A stretch of DNA of 5,376 nt, from contig DMKK01000022.1 of the NCBI GenBank assembly GCA_003454335.1, positions 1 to 5,376 of the forward strand. Reading direction: 5' to 3'. This stretch comes from Gammaproteobacteria bacterium (GTDB lineage Bacteria > Pseudomonadota > Gammaproteobacteria > UBA9214). Made by a program: the position numbers and the translations under genes. This document shows, in pieces, positions 1-5,376 of this stretch. A model generated the notes under the pieces. It saw only the letters and a program-made list of their open reading frames with translations, made no database searches and was not told the origin of the DNA. Position 1 is the stretch's first letter. Each line of letters begins with the position of its first letter.

Positions 1-24
1 TTTTCCGGCCTGGTCAAGGGTTAA
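1..24 (+). CDS. rsxA: RsxA/RnfA, C-terminal end only (partial)
   Basis: The first eight codons in frame 1 read FSGLVKG followed by TAA. E. coli RsxA, as I recall it, ends in GFSGLVKL, so this looks like the last seven residues of the same protein, with the rest lying upstream of the window. RsxA is a polytopic inner-membrane subunit of the Rsx/Rnf complex, homologous to RsxE and inserted in opposite orientation; the pair holds an Fe-S centre in the membrane. The fragment is very short, so the call rests on the matching C-terminal peptide together with its position directly before rsxB, where rsxA is normally found. Confidence 0.85.
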   Translation, partial: FSGLVKG

Positions 25-60
25 TCCCACTTCCTGGTAACCGGCCCCTGCGTTAATGTC
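25..60 (+). other. rsxA-rsxB intergenic spacer without clear ribosome binding site
   Basis: These 36 bases separate the rsxA stop from the rsxB start. They hold no purine-rich GGAG-like stretch at a usual distance from the ATG at 61. An ATG at 56-58 opens only a three-codon frame (M-S-C) that stops at 65-67, overlapping the rsxB start. GGTAACC at 36-42 is a short palindrome with no obvious role. I see no promoter or terminator here. Confidence 0.5.
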
Positions 61-621
61 ATGCTGACAGCATTAATAACATTCGGAGTCCTGGCTGCAG
101 TGATTGGCCTGGTACTGGGTTATGCTGCCATTCGTTTTCACGTGGAGAGCGATCCGGTCGTGGACCAGATTGATGCCCTGCTGCCGCAAACACAATGCGG
201 CCAGTGCACCTATGCCGGCTGCCGCCCGTACGCAGAAGCAATGGCGGCAGGCGAGGCCGACATCAATCAGTGTCCGCCGGGTGGCGCAAGCACCATACTG
301 GCACTGGCCGACCTGCTGGGAGTGGACCCCAAGCCACTAAATCCGGAGCATGGCGAGCACAGCGAAAAAACCGTGGTCATGATTGATGAACAGGTATGCA
401 TTGGCTGCACCCTGTGCATACAGGCCTGCCCGGTAGATGCCATTCTGGGTGCCGCCAAGCAGATGCATACCGTGATCACCAGCGAATGCACCGGCTGCGA
501 CCTCTGCATTCCACCCTGCCCGGTCGAATGCATCCATGTTGTCCCGGTAAAGGCAACTGCACGCAACTGGATCTGGCCGAAACCGGACACAGCTACTCCG
601 GAGGCCAGTGAACATGGCTGA
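61..621 (+). CDS. rsxB: RsxB/RnfB, ferredoxin-type Fe-S subunit of the Rsx/Rnf electron transport complex
   Basis: This 186-residue protein is the cytoplasm-facing, membrane-anchored Fe-S subunit thought to pass electrons between the complex and soluble ferredoxin. Residues 3-24 form a hydrophobic anchor. A 4Fe-4S domain follows with Cys46, Cys49, Cys54 and Cys71 (QCGQCTYAGC, then NQCPPGG). Two classical ferredoxin motifs come next: Cys113/116/119/123 (CIGCTLCIQACP) and Cys143/146/149/153 (CTGCDLCIPPCP). All twelve expected cysteines are present. The length is close to E. coli RsxB (about 192), and the segments DPVV, LPQTQCGQC and CRPYAEA match it well. ATG 61 is the only standard start before the anchor; upstream in the same frame only non-start codons lie between it and the rsxA TAA. 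The C-terminal end overlaps rsxC by 8 bases. Confidence 0.97.
   Translation: MLTALITFGVLAAVIGLVLGYAAIRFHVESDPVVDQIDALLPQTQCGQCTYAGCRPYAEAMAAGEADINQCPPGGASTILALADLLGVDPKPLNPEHGEHSEKTVVMIDEQVCIGCTLCIQACPVDAILGAAKQMHTVITSECTGCDLCIPPCPVECIHVVPVKATARNWIWPKPDTATPEASEHG
600..604 (+). promoter_or_regulatory. Ribosome binding site of rsxC (GGAGG)
   Basis: GGAGG at 600-604 lies inside the rsxB coding end. It is 9 bases before the ATG at 614 but only 3 before the in-frame GTG at 608. This spacing favours ATG 614 as the rsxC start, removing two residues (M-N) from the longest possible reading frame. Confidence 0.75.
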
Positions 622-2290
622 CTCCGGCTCCAGTTTTCAGCGGCAACAGCCTGCAGCATTCGGTCGGCTGCATACATTCCACGGCGGCTTGCAATTGCCC
701 GGGCACTGTGAAGTCACGGCAGCCACCCCGATTGCTGCTGCCGGCATCCCGCCGCTACTGATACTGCCACTGCAGCAACACATTGGTGAACCCGCCGAGT
801 GCCAGGTCAAACAGGGTGACTATGTCTACAAGGGACAGGTCATTGCAACCGCACCCGGACCGGTCAGCGTACCCGTACATGCATCAAGCTCGGGTACCGT
901 CATCGCTGTAGAGAAACGTCCTGTTCCGCATCCCTCGGGCCTGCAGGCAAACTGTGTCATCATCGAAACCGATGGCAGGGACTGTTACCAGCAACCGGAT
1001 CACACCACCATTGACTACCGGCACACGGAACCGGCCAGCTCGTGCGAACTCATTCAGCAGGCCGGCATTGTCGGCCTCGGCGGCGCAGGCTTCCCGACCA
1101 GCATGAAACTGTGTAACCGCAGCCAGCCTATTGAACTCCTGCTGATCAATGCCGTTGAATGCGAGCCCTATATCTCCTGCGATAACCGGCTGCTGCAGGA
1201 GCGAGCAGCCGAGGTTGTCGAAGGCGTGAAAATCCTGCTCCATGTCGTACAACCGGATGCCTGCATTATCGCCATTGAAGACCATATGCCACAGGCTGAG
1301 CAGGCGCTGCGGACAGCTCTGGATGCCGTGGATGCATCCGGCATTACGGTGACCCGAATTCCGGATATCTATCCCAGTGGTGGCGAGCGCCAGTTGATCA
1401 GGATACTGACCGGACGCGAAGTGCCCAGCCAGGGGTTTCCGGCCGACATTGGCATTATTTGCCAGAACGTCGGCACTGCAGCGGCGGTTTATAATGCTAT
1501 TGTCAGGCAACAGCCGCTGTTGTCACGCATTGTGACGGTAACCGGTGACGGCGTCGCTCAGCCGCAAAACATGGACACCCTGCTGGGCACCCCGGTCAGT
1601 CACCTGATAGCAACAGCAGGCGGCTATACTAAAGACGTTGAGCGCTTGCTGATCGGCGGTCCCATGATGGGATATACGGCACATACCGACAGCATGCCGG
1701 TGATCAAGACCACCAACTGTGTGCTGGCCGTCAGCCGTGAGGAAATGCCGGCGCCACCACCGGCACAACCCTGTATTCGTTGCGCGAAGTGCACGGATGT
1801 CTGCCCGGCCGAGCTGTTGCCGCAGCAATTATACTGGTATACACGCAGCAACAATTATGATGCCGCACAGGATTACGATCTGTTCGACTGCATTGAATGC
1901 GGCTGTTGTGCCTATGTCTGTCCGAGCCACATACCACTGGTGCAATACTACCGCCATGCCAAGACAGAAATCTGGACCCAGGAAGTACAGAAAAAGGCCT
2001 CCGACAATGCCCGCAACCGGCACGAATCAAAGCAGCGGCGGCTGGCACGCATCAAGCAGGAACGTGCAGAGCGCATGGCGCGGAAGAAACGGGCCTTGTC
2101 CAGCGATGGTGGCGGAGAGGATGCAAAGAAGGCGGCAATACAGGCAGCCCTGGACCGCGTAAAACGCAAACAGGAGCAGGCAAGTACTACACCGAAAAAC
2201 ACCGACAACCTGACGGTTGCGCAACAACAATTGATCGATGCAGCGGACAAGCGGCGCCAGCAACATCCCGGAAGCAAGACGACAGATTGA
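614..2290 (+). CDS. rsxC: RsxC/RnfC, NADH-binding FMN and Fe-S subunit of the Rsx/Rnf complex, short C-terminal form
   Basis: RsxC is the peripheral subunit that exchanges electrons with NAD(H). From ATG 614 it has 558 residues. Residues 17-120 form the N-terminal RnfC barrel-sandwich-like region (FHGGLQLPGH; QGDYVYKGQ; VHASSSGTV). Residues 150-380 are the NADH/FMN-binding part related to complex I NuoF, with the glycine-rich GLGGAGFPTSMK at 154-165, NAVECEPYI at 179-187 and YPSGGERQLI at 253-262. Two 4Fe-4S motifs follow: Cys387/390/393/397 and Cys426/429/432/436, with an extra Cys431 beside the second. Residues 450-558 are a Lys/Arg/Gln/Ala-rich, probably helical tail. E. coli RsxC is about 740 residues because of a long Ala-rich repetitive tail; here that tail is only about 110 residues and not obviously repetitive. 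The core is intact, so this is a length variant and not a broken gene. It overlaps rsxB by 8 bases and rsxD by 1. Confidence 0.97.
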   Translation: MADSGSSFQRQQPAAFGRLHTFHGGLQLPGHCEVTAATPIAAAGIPPLLILPLQQHIGEPAECQVKQGDYVYKGQVIATAPGPVSVPVHASSSGTVIAVEKRPVPHPSGLQANCVIIETDGRDCYQQPDHTTIDYRHTEPASSCELIQQAGIVGLGGAGFPTSMKLCNRSQPIELLLINAVECEPYISCDNRLLQERAAEVVEGVKILLHVVQPDACIIAIEDHMPQAEQALRTALDAVDASGITVTRIPDIYPSGGERQLIRILTGREVPSQGFPADIGIICQNVGTAAAVYNAIVRQQPLLSRIVTVTGDGVAQPQNMDTLLGTPVSHLIATAGGYTKDVERLLIGGPMMGYTAHTDSMPVIKTTNCVLAVSREEMPAPPPAQPCIRCAKCTDVCPAELLPQQLYWYTRSNNYDAAQDYDLFDCIECGCCAYVCPSHIPLVQYYRHAKTEIWTQEVQKKASDNARNRHESKQRRLARIKQERAERMARKKRALSSDGGGEDAKKAAIQAALDRVKRKQEQASTTPKNTDNLTVAQQQLIDAADKRRQQHPGSKTTD

Positions 2291-3315
2291 TGGAATTTAA
2301 AACCTACAGCTCACCGCACCTGCCGGTATCGAACAGTGTCGCTGTCATGATGCAACGGGTATTGCTGGCATTGCTGCCCGGCAGCATCTGTGTGTTCTGG
2401 ATATTCGGCTGGGGGATCGTTTTCAATATTCTGCTTGCCAGTATCACCGCACTCACGGCAGAAGCGGCCATCCTCAAACTGCGTAACAGGCCGGCATTCA
2501 CAACCTTGCTGGATGGCAGCGCCCTGGTCACGGCAGTACTGCTGGCGCTGGCCTTACCGCCGCTCACACCCTGGTGGATACCGGTTATTGGCAGTCTGTT
2601 TGCCATCGTAATAGCAAAGCAACTCTATGGCGGGCTGGGTTACAACCCGTTCAACCCGGCAATGGCCGGTTACGTGGTACTGCTCATATCATTCCCGCTG
2701 GAGCTGACGCTGTGGTCAGCGCCCGGGGCACAGCTGAACTTTCTCGACACCCTGACACTGGTGTTCACCGGCAATCTGCCCGTCGGGCAGTCGCTGGATG
2801 CCATCACGCTGGCCACGCCGATGGACAGCATAAAAACCCGGCTGGGCCTGAGCGAGACACTCAGCGAAATTCATGACAGCCCCCTGCTTGGCCACTTTGC
2901 CGGTGCCGGTTGGGAATGGATCAACCTGTGGTTCCTGCTGGGTGGTCTGTGGTTGCTGCAGACAAAAGTAATCCAGTGGCAGATCCCGGCAGGCATGCTG
3001 GGCGGTCTGGCAGCCATTGCCTTTGTGTTCTACGTCATCAACCCGGACGTTTATACGACACCGCTGTTCCAGCTATTCAGTGGCGCCGCCATGCTGGGTG
3101 CTTTCTTTATAGCAACCGATCCGGTTTCGGCCAGCACCACACCACGCGGGCGCATCTATTATGGTGTCGGTATTGGCCTGTTGATCTACGTTATTCGCAC
3201 CTGGGGTGGCTACCCGGACGGTATTGCCTTTGCCGTGTTACTCATGAATATGGCAGCACCCACGATTGATCACTACACCCGGCCACGTGTGTTCGGGCAT
3301 GATGATCAGGGATAG
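2290..3315 (+). CDS. rsxD: RsxD/RnfD, membrane subunit with covalent FMN site
   Basis: This 341-residue polytopic inner-membrane protein is homologous to NqrB of the Na+-pumping NADH:quinone reductase and is thought to take part in ion translocation. Hydrophobic helices are visible at about 22-37, 40-56, 78-90, 94-110, 124-138, 212-224, 234-250, 260-276, 290-303 and 309-323. Family signatures are IAKQLYGGLGYNPFNPAM (108-125), SGAAMLGAFFIATDPVSAST (264-283) and GGYPDGIAFAVLL (306-318). Thr176 in LATPMD aligns with the threonine that carries FMN in RnfD proteins (DGISQATPLD in E. coli). E. coli RsxD is about 352 residues. ATG 2290 is chosen because MEFKTYSSPH begins the family's usual N-terminus; the frame stays open back to 1897, but that part lies within rsxC and is a shadow. 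The start overlaps the rsxC stop in TGATG, suggesting translational coupling. A GGAAG at 2270-2274 is rather distant. Confidence 0.97.
   Translation: MEFKTYSSPHLPVSNSVAVMMQRVLLALLPGSICVFWIFGWGIVFNILLASITALTAEAAILKLRNRPAFTTLLDGSALVTAVLLALALPPLTPWWIPVIGSLFAIVIAKQLYGGLGYNPFNPAMAGYVVLLISFPLELTLWSAPGAQLNFLDTLTLVFTGNLPVGQSLDAITLATPMDSIKTRLGLSETLSEIHDSPLLGHFAGAGWEWINLWFLLGGLWLLQTKVIQWQIPAGMLGGLAAIAFVFYVINPDVYTTPLFQLFSGAAMLGAFFIATDPVSASTTPRGRIYYGVGIGLLIYVIRTWGGYPDGIAFAVLLMNMAAPTIDHYTRPRVFGHDDQG
3308..3312 (+). promoter_or_regulatory. Ribosome binding site of rsxG (AGGGA)
   Basis: AGGGA at 3308-3312 sits at the end of rsxD, 6 bases before the GTG at 3319. It supports GTG as the rsxG start; the encoded N-terminal anchor begins directly after it, and no ATG in frame offers a better start. 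Confidence 0.65.
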
Positions 3316-3318
3316 CCC

Positions 3319-3972
3319 GTGAATTACCGCCAGATCATCATCACCACCATCATCCTGCTGCTGTTTGCGCTTATTGGCACGGCACTGGTGGTCACTACCT
3401 TTGATAACACCCGTGAACGCATTGCTGCCAACGAACGCGCCACCCTGTTACGCAAACTGCACCAGCTAATCCTGCCGGAACAGCACGACAACACGCTGCT
3501 GGAAGACACGCTGCTGGTCACCGACAAGACATTGCTTGGCACCGGCAGGCCGGTCACGGTTTACCGCGCCAGAAAGGCATCTCAACCGGTCGCACTGGTC
3601 ATTACACCTATCGCACCGGACGGCTACAGCGGCTCCATAAAGCTGCTCGTTGGCATTAATGCCGATGGCACATTGAGCGGAGTCCGGGTCGTTGCCCACC
3701 GCGAGACACCAGGGCTTGGTGACGCCATTGACGATACCCGCTCGAACTGGATACATATCTTCGATAACAGGTCACTGGGAGAACCACCACTGGAACGCTG
3801 GGGCGTCAAGAAAGACGGCGGTGATTTTGACCAGCTGACCGGCGCGACCATTACCCCGCGCGCGGTGGTCAAGGCAGTCCGGCAGGCCTTGCTATACTAT
3901 CGTGACAATCAGGAGGCATTATTTGCCAGCAGTGAAACCGGCACACCCGCCTCCAGTGAGAGTGATGATTAA
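3319..3972 (+). CDS. rsxG: RsxG/RnfG, covalently flavinylated periplasmic-facing subunit
   Basis: RsxG is a single-span membrane protein with an FMN-binding domain homologous to NqrC, facing the periplasm and relaying electrons across the membrane. It has 217 residues, near the 206 of E. coli. Residues 5-27 form the N-terminal membrane anchor. The FMN_bind domain spans about 95-192, with GYSGSIKLLVGINADG (102-117), HRETPGLGD (127-135) and the flavinylation motif LTGATITPRAVV (173-184). FMN is expected on Thr177, attached by an ApbE-type flavin transferase not encoded in this window. The last 15 residues form a Ser/Thr/Glu/Asp-rich tail that is probably disordered. The start is GTG, three bases after the rsxD stop. 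Confidence 0.96.
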   Translation: MNYRQIIITTIILLLFALIGTALVVTTFDNTRERIAANERATLLRKLHQLILPEQHDNTLLEDTLLVTDKTLLGTGRPVTVYRARKASQPVALVITPIAPDGYSGSIKLLVGINADGTLSGVRVVAHRETPGLGDAIDDTRSNWIHIFDNRSLGEPPLERWGVKKDGGDFDQLTGATITPRAVVKAVRQALLYYRDNQEALFASSETGTPASSESDD

Positions 3973-3973
3973 C

Positions 3974-3977
3974 AGGA
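3974..3977 (+). promoter_or_regulatory. Ribosome binding site of rsxE (AGGA)
   Basis: AGGA at 3974-3977 lies in the 15-base gap after the rsxG stop, 10 bases before the ATG at 3988. It is a moderate match at an acceptable, slightly long distance. Confidence 0.55.
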
Positions 3978-3987
3978 CAGCACGCCC

Positions 3988-4677
3988 ATGAATAATCCGA
4001 CCTATACAGATATCCTGAAAGAAGGCCTGTGGCTGAATAATCCCGGCACCGTCCAGTTACTTGGCCTGTGTCCTCTGCTGGCAGTCACCACCACCGTCAT
4101 CAATGGTCTGGGGCTGGGGCTGGCGACCACGCTGACCCTGGTAGCCTCCAATGTCAGTGTCTCACTGATTCGTAAACTGGTGCGGCCGGAAATACGCATC
4201 CCGGTGTTTGTGCTGATCATTGCCTCTATCGTTACGGTAATTGAATTGTCAATGAATGCCTGGCTGCATGACCTCTACCTGATTCTGGGGATATTCATTC
4301 CGCTGATTGTTACTAACTGCGCCATTATCGGACGCGCAGAATCCTTTGCCTCGAGACAGAGCGTTGATCGCGCCCTGCTGGATGGACTGGCCATGGGCAT
4401 CGGCTTTACCCTGGTACTGGTCACCCTCGGCGGCATGCGCGAACTCATCGGCCAGGGCACCTTGCTGGCGCAGGCACACCTGATGTTCGGCGCATTCGGC
4501 GAGCACCTGACCCTGACCCTCATCGACGATTACCGGGGCTTTCTGCTGGCCATATTGCCCCCGGGGGCTTTCCTCGGCCTGGGCTTCCTGATTGCCGGCA
4601 TCAATATCATTAACGCACGACGTGAAAAGAAGGCCGCACTCAAGACCATTCCCCTCAGTCAGCCTGTGCAGGCGTAA
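3988..4677 (+). CDS. rsxE: RsxE/RnfE, membrane subunit paired with RsxA
   Basis: This 229-residue protein (E. coli about 231) is a polytopic inner-membrane subunit homologous to RsxA and to NqrD/NqrE. Hydrophobic helices are visible at about 30-62, 70-89, 95-115, 132-150 and 183-207. The two half-site motifs typical of this family are both present: LGLCPLLAV with Cys28 and IVTNCAIIGRAE with Cys111. In Rnf/Nqr structures these cysteines, together with the equivalent pair in RsxA, bind the intramembrane Fe-S centre. Other family signatures are WLNNPGTVQLLGLCP near the N-terminus and LPPGAFLGLGFLIA at 190-203. The start at ATG 3988 gives the expected N-terminus. It is separated from rsxG by 15 bases and from nth by 17, so it belongs to the same transcript. 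Confidence 0.97.
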   Translation: MNNPTYTDILKEGLWLNNPGTVQLLGLCPLLAVTTTVINGLGLGLATTLTLVASNVSVSLIRKLVRPEIRIPVFVLIIASIVTVIELSMNAWLHDLYLILGIFIPLIVTNCAIIGRAESFASRQSVDRALLDGLAMGIGFTLVLVTLGGMRELIGQGTLLAQAHLMFGAFGEHLTLTLIDDYRGFLLAILPPGAFLGLGFLIAGINIINARREKKAALKTIPLSQPVQA

Positions 4678-4694
4678 CAATTGCAGACTGAGCC

Positions 4695-5330
4695 GTGAAC
4701 CGTAGCAAGCGCCAGGAGATTTTCACACGACTGCGTGACGCCAATCCTGAACCGACCACCGAACTGCAATTCAGTAATCCGTTTCAGCTGCTGATTGCCG
4801 TCATCCTGTCAGCCCAGTCGACCGACGTCGGCGTGAACAAGGCAACCCGCTCACTGTTTAAAAAGGTCAAGACACCACGTGCCATGCTGAAACTTGGTGA
4901 AGCCGGCCTCAAGGAACATATAAAAACGATCGGGCTGTTCAACACCAAGGCCAGTAACATTATCAAGACCTGCACCCGCCTTGTTGAGCAGCATGATAGC
5001 GTGGTACCGGAGGACCGTGCAGCACTGGAGGCTCTGCCCGGTGTCGGCCGCAAGACTGCCAATGTGGTCCTCAATACCGCCTTTGGCCAGCCCACCATTG
5101 CCGTGGACACCCATATCTTCCGGGTATCCAACCGCACTGGCATTGCACCCGGCAAGAATGTTAACGAAGTTGAACAACGGCTGCTGCGGCTGGTGCCGGA
5201 TGAATTCAAACTGGATGCCCATCACTGGCTGATTCTGCACGGACGCTATACCTGTATTGCCCGCAAGCCACGCTGCCAGTCCTGTACGATTTCCGATTTA
5301 TGCGAGTATCGACACAAACAGATGGATTAA
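4695..5330 (+). CDS. nth: Endonuclease III, DNA glycosylase/AP lyase (Nth)
   Basis: Nth removes oxidised pyrimidines such as thymine glycol from DNA and cuts the resulting abasic site by beta-elimination, starting base-excision repair. The protein has 211 residues, the same as E. coli Nth, and aligns with it from end to end by eye. The helix-hairpin-helix lies at about 108-127 (ALPGVGRKTANVV, 113-125), with catalytic Lys120 and, in VDTHIFRV (137-144), catalytic Asp138. The C-terminal 4Fe-4S loop has Cys187, Cys194, Cys197 and Cys203, the C-X6-C-X2-C-X5-C pattern of the family. GTG 4695 is chosen because MNRSKRQEIF matches the E. coli N-terminus (MNKAKRLEIL). No strong ribosome binding site precedes it, so translation may depend on coupling to rsxE 17 bases upstream. 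Its place at the end of the rsx operon is the usual one in Gammaproteobacteria. Confidence 0.98.
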   Translation: MNRSKRQEIFTRLRDANPEPTTELQFSNPFQLLIAVILSAQSTDVGVNKATRSLFKKVKTPRAMLKLGEAGLKEHIKTIGLFNTKASNIIKTCTRLVEQHDSVVPEDRAALEALPGVGRKTANVVLNTAFGQPTIAVDTHIFRVSNRTGIAPGKNVNEVEQRLLRLVPDEFKLDAHHWLILHGRYTCIARKPRCQSCTISDLCEYRHKQMD

Positions 5331-5376
5331 ATACCCACAAATTAAAATACTAACACACTGTTATTTATACATATTG
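5331..5376. other. AT-rich tail downstream of nth, no gene seen
   Basis: The tail after the nth stop is markedly more AT-rich than the coding region. It holds a small inverted repeat, TAACA (5351-5355), CAC, TGTTA (5359-5363), followed by an AT-rich run. The stem is only five mostly A-T pairs and no T-tract follows directly, so it is not a convincing terminator. The tail might also carry the start of the next intergenic region or promoter, but the window ends too soon to tell. Confidence 0.4.

Noticed and set aside
608..613. GTG at 608 as the start of rsxC
   Set aside because: It is only 3 bases from the GGAGG at 600-604, while ATG 614 has a normal spacing of 9 bases.
267..677. Minus-strand open frame of 136 codons across rsxB
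   Set aside because: It is antisense to a ferredoxin gene, and its apparent pattern of Cys and Met codons is a by-product of the Fe-S motif codons on the other strand.
884..1510. Long open frame of 208 codons on the minus strand within rsxC
   Set aside because: It lies fully antisense to an intact, strongly recognised rsxC, its product resembles no family I know, and such antisense frames are common in GC-rich coding DNA.
1897..2289. Upstream extension of the rsxD frame by 131 codons
   Set aside because: The extension overlaps the end of rsxC in another frame and has a low-complexity, non-family sequence. The family N-terminus begins at ATG 2290.
5351..5363. Small hairpin TAACA-CAC-TGTTA after nth as a rho-independent terminator
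   Set aside because: The five-pair stem is AT-rich with a three-base loop and is not followed by a proper T-run, so it would be weak.
1..5376. Search for CRISPR arrays, tRNA genes, insertion sequences or phage remnants
   Set aside because: Nearly every base is taken up by tightly packed conserved genes. I saw no direct repeat arrays, tRNA-like folds or transposase-like frames.

Overview
The window is a stretch of a gammaproteobacterial-type genome holding most of the Rsx/Rnf electron-transport operon, followed by the DNA-repair gene nth. All genes lie on the + strand, in the order rsxA (last 7 codons only), rsxB, rsxC, rsxD, rsxG, rsxE, nth. This is the order found in Escherichia coli, Vibrio, Pseudomonas and many other Gammaproteobacteria. 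The proteins resemble their E. coli counterparts closely enough to align by eye along most of their length. Base composition looks moderately GC-rich and even across the genes, with no sign of a mobile element or foreign island. The species cannot be named from this window.

Layout: 1-24 is the 3' end of rsxA. A 36-base spacer without a clear ribosome binding site leads to rsxB (61-621). rsxC (614-2290) overlaps rsxB by 8 bases. rsxD (2290-3315) overlaps rsxC by one base in a TGATG junction. rsxG starts with GTG three bases after the rsxD stop. rsxE follows after 15 bases, and nth starts with GTG after another 17. A 45-base AT-rich tail without a recognisable gene closes the window. There is no room for an internal promoter region, and the tight spacing argues for one polycistronic message starting upstream of rsxA, outside the window.

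How the genes work together: RsxA-E and RsxG form a membrane complex that moves electrons between NADH and a ferredoxin-type acceptor and is coupled to an ion gradient. RsxC is the NADH/FMN/Fe-S entry subunit and RsxB carries Fe-S clusters on the ferredoxin side. RsxD and RsxG carry covalently bound FMN. RsxA and RsxE are the paired membrane subunits that hold an Fe-S centre between them. In E. coli the same complex is known for keeping the redox sensor SoxR reduced. Nth is an Fe-S base-excision repair glycosylase that is commonly encoded at the end of this operon.

I found no undescribed system. The window reads as a conserved housekeeping operon. The few points worth a second look are the short C-terminal tail of RsxC, the weak translation signals of rsxB and nth, and the in-frame arrangement of rsxA and rsxB.
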